From JAEUPI01 sp963814435 (GTDB taxonomy: Bacteria > Pseudomonadota > Gammaproteobacteria > Burkholderiales > Burkholderiaceae_C), in assembly GCA_963814435.1 (NCBI GenBank), contig CAWFCV010000003.1:310001-374000 (forward strand): a stretch of 64,000 bases of DNA, written 5' to 3'. The notes beneath the pieces were generated by a model. That model was not told the DNA's origin. It searched no databases and saw only the letters and a list, made by a program, of their open reading frames with translations. The position numbers and the translations under genes are program-made. Each line of letters opens with the position of its first letter. Positions within the stretch are counted from its first letter, which is position 1. This document shows, piece after piece, positions 59,994-64,000 of this stretch.

Positions 59994-62148
59994 ATGAACA
60001 AGAACAAGCTGGTGATCGCGATCGTCGTCTTGGCGTTGATCGTCGGGTTCTTTGCCTTCGACCTCGGGCGCTTCCTGAGTCTGGACTACCTCAAGTCGCG
60101 CCAGGCGGAGTTCACCATGCTGTACGCGGAGCGGCCGGTGCTGGTGATCGGCGTGTACGCGTTGGTCTATGTGCTCGTCTTTGCGCTCGCGTTGCCGGTG
60201 CGCGGCGGTGATGACCTTGGCCGGCGGCGCGTTGTTCGGCTTGCTGGTCGGGCACTGTCGTGGTGTCGTTCGCGTCGAGCATCGGCGCCGCCCTCGCGTT
60301 CCTGGCCTCGCGCTTCGTGCTCGCGGAGTCGGTGCGCGGCAAGTTCGGCCAACGGCTGGCCGATGTGGACAAAGGCATCGCGAAGGAGGGCCGTTCTACT
60401 TGTTCACGCTTGCGCCTGATCCCGGCGATTCCGTCCGCGGCGATCAATCTGCTGTTCGGACTGACCCAGATGCGGACCTGGACCTTCTACTGGGTCAGTC
60501 AGCTCGGCATGCTGGCTGGCACCGTGGTCTACATCAATGCCGGCACCCAACTGGCGAAGATCGAGTCGGCGCGAGGCATCCTGTCGCCGGCGCTGATCGG
60601 ATCGTTCCTCTTGCTGGGTTTGTTTCCGCTGCTGGCCAAGAAGATCGTCGACATGGTCAAGGCGCGCCGCATCTACGCCCGCTGGGCGGACCGCCGTCCC
60701 AAGACCTACGACCGCAACCTGGTGGTCATCGGCGCCGGCGCGGCCGGCCTGGTCAGCAGCTACATCGCCGCCGCCGTGAAGGCCAAGGTCACGCTGGTGG
60801 AAAACCACAAGATGGGCGGCGACTGCCTCAACTACGGTTGCGTGCCGAGCAAGGCGCTGATCAAGACCGCCAAGCTGATGCGGCAGATGCGCCACAGCAG
60901 CGACTACGGCATTGCGTCGGCCCAGGCGCAGATGAACTTCGCCGACGTGATGCAGCGCGTGGCGCACGTGATCCACGAAGTCGAGCCGCACGACTCGGTC
61001 GAGCGCTACAGCAGCCTGGGCGTCGATGTCGTGCAGGGCACGGCCAAGATCGTCGATCCCTGGCACGTGCAGATCACGCGCAGCGATGGCAGCGTGCAGA
61101 CCTTGTCCACCCGCGCCATCGTGGTGGCCACCGGGGCGGCGCCGTTCGTACCGCCGTTGCCGGGGCTGGCCGACGTCGGCGTGCTGACCAGCGACACGCT
61201 GTGGGAGCTGCGCGAACAACCCAGACGTCTGGTGGTGCTGGGTGGCGGGCCGATCGGCTGCGAATTGGCGCAGGCCTTCGCGCGCTTGGGCTCGCAGGTG
61301 ACGCAGATCGAGATGCTGCCGCGCATCATGGTGCGCGAGGACGCGGAAGTCTCCGCCTACGCGCAGCGCGCGCTCGAGGCCGACGGCGTGACCGTGCTGA
61401 CGGGGCACAAGGCGCTGCGCTGCGAACGGTCGGGCGACGTCAAGCACATCGTGGTCGAGGCGGGCGGCGTGGAACAGCGCATCGAATTCGATGCACTCAT
61501 CTGCGCCGTGGGCCGGGTGGCGCGACTGAAGGGTTACGGCCTCGAAGAACTCGGCATCCCTGTCGCAGCGCACGATCGAGACCAACGAGTACCTGCAGAC
61601 CGATCTACCCGAACATCCTCGCCTGCGGCGACGTGGCGGGGCCGTACCAGTTCACTCACACGGCGGCGCACCAGGCCTGGTATGCGGCGGTCAATGGCCT
61701 GTTTGGTTTTGCCAGGCGCTTCAAGGCCGACTACTCGGTGATCCCCTGGGCCACCTTCATCGACCCCGAGGTGGCGCGCGTGGGCCTGAACGAGCAGGAG
61801 GCCAAGGAGAAGGGCGTGGCCTACGAGGTCACGCGCTATGGCATCGACGACCTCGATCGCGCCATTGCCGATTCGGCTGCGCACGGCTGGGTGAAGGTGC
61901 TCACGGTGCCGGGCAAGGACCGCATCCTGGGCGTCACCATCGTCGGTGAGCATGCCGGCGACCTGCTGGCCGAGTACGTGTTGGCCATGAAGCACGGCCT
62001 CGGGTTGAACAAGATCCTCGGCACGATCCACACCTACCCGACACTGGCCGAGGCCAACAAGTACGCGGCCGGCGAATGGAAGCGCGCGCACCAGCCGCTG
62101 GCATTGCTGCGTTGGGTTGAACGGCTGCACGCCTGGCGCCGCGGCTGA
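59994..62148 (+). CDS. VTT/TVP38-domain fused to mercuric-reductase-like FAD oxidoreductase; several frameshifts
   Basis: Spans about 718 codons when corrected. The N-terminal 240 residues form a TVP38/DedA-like membrane domain (MNKNKLVIAIVVLALIVGFF to AKKIVDMVKARR). Then a flavoprotein follows: VVIGAGAAGLVSSYIAAAV (FAD), the redox pair GGDCLNYGCVPSKAL, VVLGGGPIGCELAQAF (NAD) and an end HTYPTLAEANKYAAGEWKR. Frame breaks lie near 60200, 60252, 60390, 60408, 61570 and 61595, some cancelling. The end pieces are well conserved, so errors in the sequence are more likely than true decay. The substrate is unknown. Confidence 0.75.
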
Positions 62149-62178
62149 CCGGCGGCCCGTCGGGTTATCCTGCGCCCG

Positions 62179-62910
62179 ATGATTCAGGGGGCGCTGGGGT
62201 TCGTGGCGGGCTGGTTCTGGCTGGGCGCGGCGCTGGCCGTGCCCGCCGACGCGCCGAACCTGCTGGTCGACCCCGCCGGTGCGGCATCGAGCCCAGCGGC
62301 GCCATGGCAACCGGTGGGCCTGCCCAAGCAGGACAAACCGGTCACCCGCTACCGCGTCGTCGACTTCGACGGTGCGCGCGTGCTCGAGATCGATGCGCAG
62401 GCGTCGTACGGCAACCTGGTGTACGAGTGGCCGGCCGGCGTCCGGGCGCAGCAGCTGTCATGGCGCTGGCGCATCGAACTCGACAACCCGAAGACCGACT
62501 TGCGCAGCAAGGGTGGCGACGACCATGTCGTGGCGGTGTGCGCGTTGTTCGACCTGCCGCTGCAGGCGATCGCGTTCTGGGAGCGGCAGATGCTGCGTCT
62601 GGCGCGTGCGCTGTCGGGCCAGAGCCTGCCGGCGGCGACGCTTTGCTACACCTGGGACGCTCGCCAGCCCGCGGGGGCCCTGCTCGAAAGCCCGTACACA
62701 CGGCGGGTGCGCTGGATCGTGCTGCGCGGCGCGCGCGACGCGATGGGGGTATGGCGCACCGAGCAGCGCGACCTGCAGGCCGATTTCGTGCGCGCGTTCG
62801 GCGACGAGTCGACGACCGTGCCGCTGCTGCGTGCCGTGCTGCTGGCAGGCGACGCCGACAATACCGGCGGCGCGAGCCTGGCGCTGGTGGGTGATCTGGT
62901 GCTTCGATGA
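62179..62910 (+). CDS. DUF3047 exported protein
   Basis: A 243-residue protein with a leader ending in ALAVPADAP. DUF3047 marks are TRYRVVDFDGARVLEIDAQAS, LSWRWRIELDNPKTDLRSKGGDD and LCYTWDARQPAGALLESPYTRRVR. The fold is probably a beta-sandwich; function is unknown. It lies 30 bases after the VTT/FAD gene and 26 before the next. Confidence 0.83.
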   Translation: MIQGALGFVAGWFWLGAALAVPADAPNLLVDPAGAASSPAAPWQPVGLPKQDKPVTRYRVVDFDGARVLEIDAQASYGNLVYEWPAGVRAQQLSWRWRIELDNPKTDLRSKGGDDHVVAVCALFDLPLQAIAFWERQMLRLARALSGQSLPAATLCYTWDARQPAGALLESPYTRRVRWIVLRGARDAMGVWRTEQRDLQADFVRAFGDESTTVPLLRAVLLAGDADNTGGASLALVGDLVLR

Positions 62911-62936
62911 CAACACGAATGAGAGCCTGAACGACG

Positions 62937-64000
62937 ATGAAGCGATTGGTCCTGTTGGGGGGAGGGCATGCGCACGTGCACGTGCTGTCGGCGATGGCGC
63001 GCGAGCCGATGCCGGGCGTACAGGCGGTGCTGGTGACGCCGTTTGCGCGCCAGGTCTACAGCGGCATGGTGCCAGGCTGGGTGGCCGGGCACTACGGGCT
63101 GGACGACTGCACGATCGCGCTCGAGCCTCTCGCCAAGGCCGCGCAGGCCGAACTGGCGCTGGCGAGCGCCACCGCGGTCAACGCCGCCGAGCGCACCGTG
63201 ACGTTGTCGGACGGGCGTGTCGCCGAATACGATGTGCTGTCGATCGACACCGGATCGCAGTTCGATCGCGACGCGATTCCCGGTGCCCGCGCGCACGGCC
63301 TGTTCGTCCGCCCGATCGAACACTTCGTGCAGCTGTTCGAGGGGCTGCTGACGTTGGCCGCAAGTCGCGTGCTGGACATCGTGGTCGTCGGTGGCGGCGC
63401 CGCTGGATTCGAGATCGCGATGGCGCTGCAGCACCGCCTCGGCCGCGGCGACGCGCCGCGGGCCCGCGTGTGCGTGATCACCGGCGACTCGACCGTGCTG
63501 CCCGGTTTTGGCGAGCCGGTGCGGCGACGCGCGGTCGAGCTGCTGCGCCGTGCCCGCGTCACCGTGATCAACCAGCGCTGCGTCGAGATCGGCGACACCC
63601 ATGTCCAGCTCGACAACGGGGCCCGCGTGGTGTGCGACGTGCCGCTGCTGGCGCTGCAGAGCGTGGCGCCACCGTGGCTGCAGGGCAGCGGTCTGGCGCT
63701 CGACGCGCAAGGTTTTGTCGCCACCGGAGCCACGCTGCAAAGCACGTCGCATCCCCAGGTGTTCGCCGCCGGCGACGTGGCGTCACGCCAGGATGTGGCG
63801 CTGCCGCGCAGCGGGGTGTTCGCGGTGCGGGCGGGGCCATCGTTGGCGCTGAACCTGCGCCGCGCCCTCGCCGGCGGCCAGCTGCAGCCGTGGAAGACGC
63901 AGGCACGATCGCTGTACCTGCTGTCGTGCGGCGAGCGCCGCGCCATCGTGTCGTGGGGCGATTGGGCGGCGCAGGGGCGTTGGGTTTGGTGGTGGAAGGA
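62937..64000 (+). CDS. SelD-associated FAD/NAD oxidoreductase, cut by the window end
   Basis: The first 354 residues of a pyridine-nucleotide-disulfide-type oxidoreductase. It opens KRLVLLGGGHAHVHVLSAM, with the second nucleotide fold VVVGGGAAGFEIAMAL and the end-motif VFAAGDVAS. This HAHV-type enzyme is known as a separate neighbour of, or an N-terminal fusion to, selenophosphate synthetase SelD. The rest, and any selD, lie beyond the window. With the SenA-like gene at 22525 it suggests selenium use in the organism. Confidence 0.82.
   Translation, partial: MKRLVLLGGGHAHVHVLSAMAREPMPGVQAVLVTPFARQVYSGMVPGWVAGHYGLDDCTIALEPLAKAAQAELALASATAVNAAERTVTLSDGRVAEYDVLSIDTGSQFDRDAIPGARAHGLFVRPIEHFVQLFEGLLTLAASRVLDIVVVGGGAAGFEIAMALQHRLGRGDAPRARVCVITGDSTVLPGFGEPVRRRAVELLRRARVTVINQRCVEIGDTHVQLDNGARVVCDVPLLALQSVAPPWLQGSGLALDAQGFVATGATLQSTSHPQVFAAGDVASRQDVALPRSGVFAVRAGPSLALNLRRALAGGQLQPWKTQARSLYLLSCGERRAIVSWGDWAAQGRWVWWWK

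Overview
The window looks like a chromosomal segment of a high-GC betaproteobacterium of the order Burkholderiales (Rubrivivax/Leptothrix/Methylibium-like; this is inference). The grounds are gene order (a Rieske oxygenase divergent from xseB-ispA-dxs-folE2; thrB next to a BPSS1780-type membrane protein), very high third-position GC, and families typical of that order (Bug receptors, DUF2782, PQQ-associated ABC genes). No rRNA, tRNA, CRISPR array, transposase or prophage gene was seen.

Region by region: 0.2-5.6 kb has a lytic transglycosylase, an SCO-like protein with a histidine kinase, a porin-like protein with a small periplasmic binding protein, and an OmpR-type regulator. 5.7-16 kb is housekeeping (UvrD-type helicase, thrB, polA, dienelactone hydrolase, ZIP transporter, UspA). 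16-22.4 kb has a sulfurtransferase, a Rieske oxygenase and xseB-ispA-dxs-folE2. 22.5-44.4 kb is the most coherent accessory block. It holds a SenA/EgtB-like enzyme, a PqqU/YncD-like TonB receptor, a second TonB receptor, a NarL-type two-component system, and two quinoprotein alcohol dehydrogenases that both carry the extra Asp of lanthanide-dependent enzymes. It also holds cytochromes c, an AcoR-like regulator and the PQQ-associated ABC/beta-propeller operon. Together these suggest uptake of PQQ (and possibly lanthanide) plus periplasmic alcohol oxidation. 44.5-52.8 kb pairs a TRAP transporter with a divergent regulator, an Asp/Glu racemase and a hydantoinase/oxoprolinase fusion. 52.8-55.6 kb is a bufferin (copper-peptide) locus with its ECF sigma and anti-sigma factors. 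55.7-59.9 kb is a ynjBCDF-like ABC locus. 60-64 kb holds a VTT-domain/FAD oxidoreductase fusion, a DUF3047 protein and a truncated SelD-associated oxidoreductase.

Three structures stand out. First, an 86-bp tandem repeat at the start of the racemase gene creates a chain of ATGA-coupled mini-genes. Second, the 3' end of folE2 is duplicated with only synonymous changes across a 122-bp segment full of nested palindromes. Third, a 13-bp palindrome is shared by the second TonB receptor and the adjacent two-component system. Many genes (uvrD, polA, dctM, bufC, ynjD, the VTT/FAD fusion) carry apparent frameshifts, and where the net length can be measured it is mostly one extra base. That pattern fits sequencing or assembly indels better than independent gene decay.
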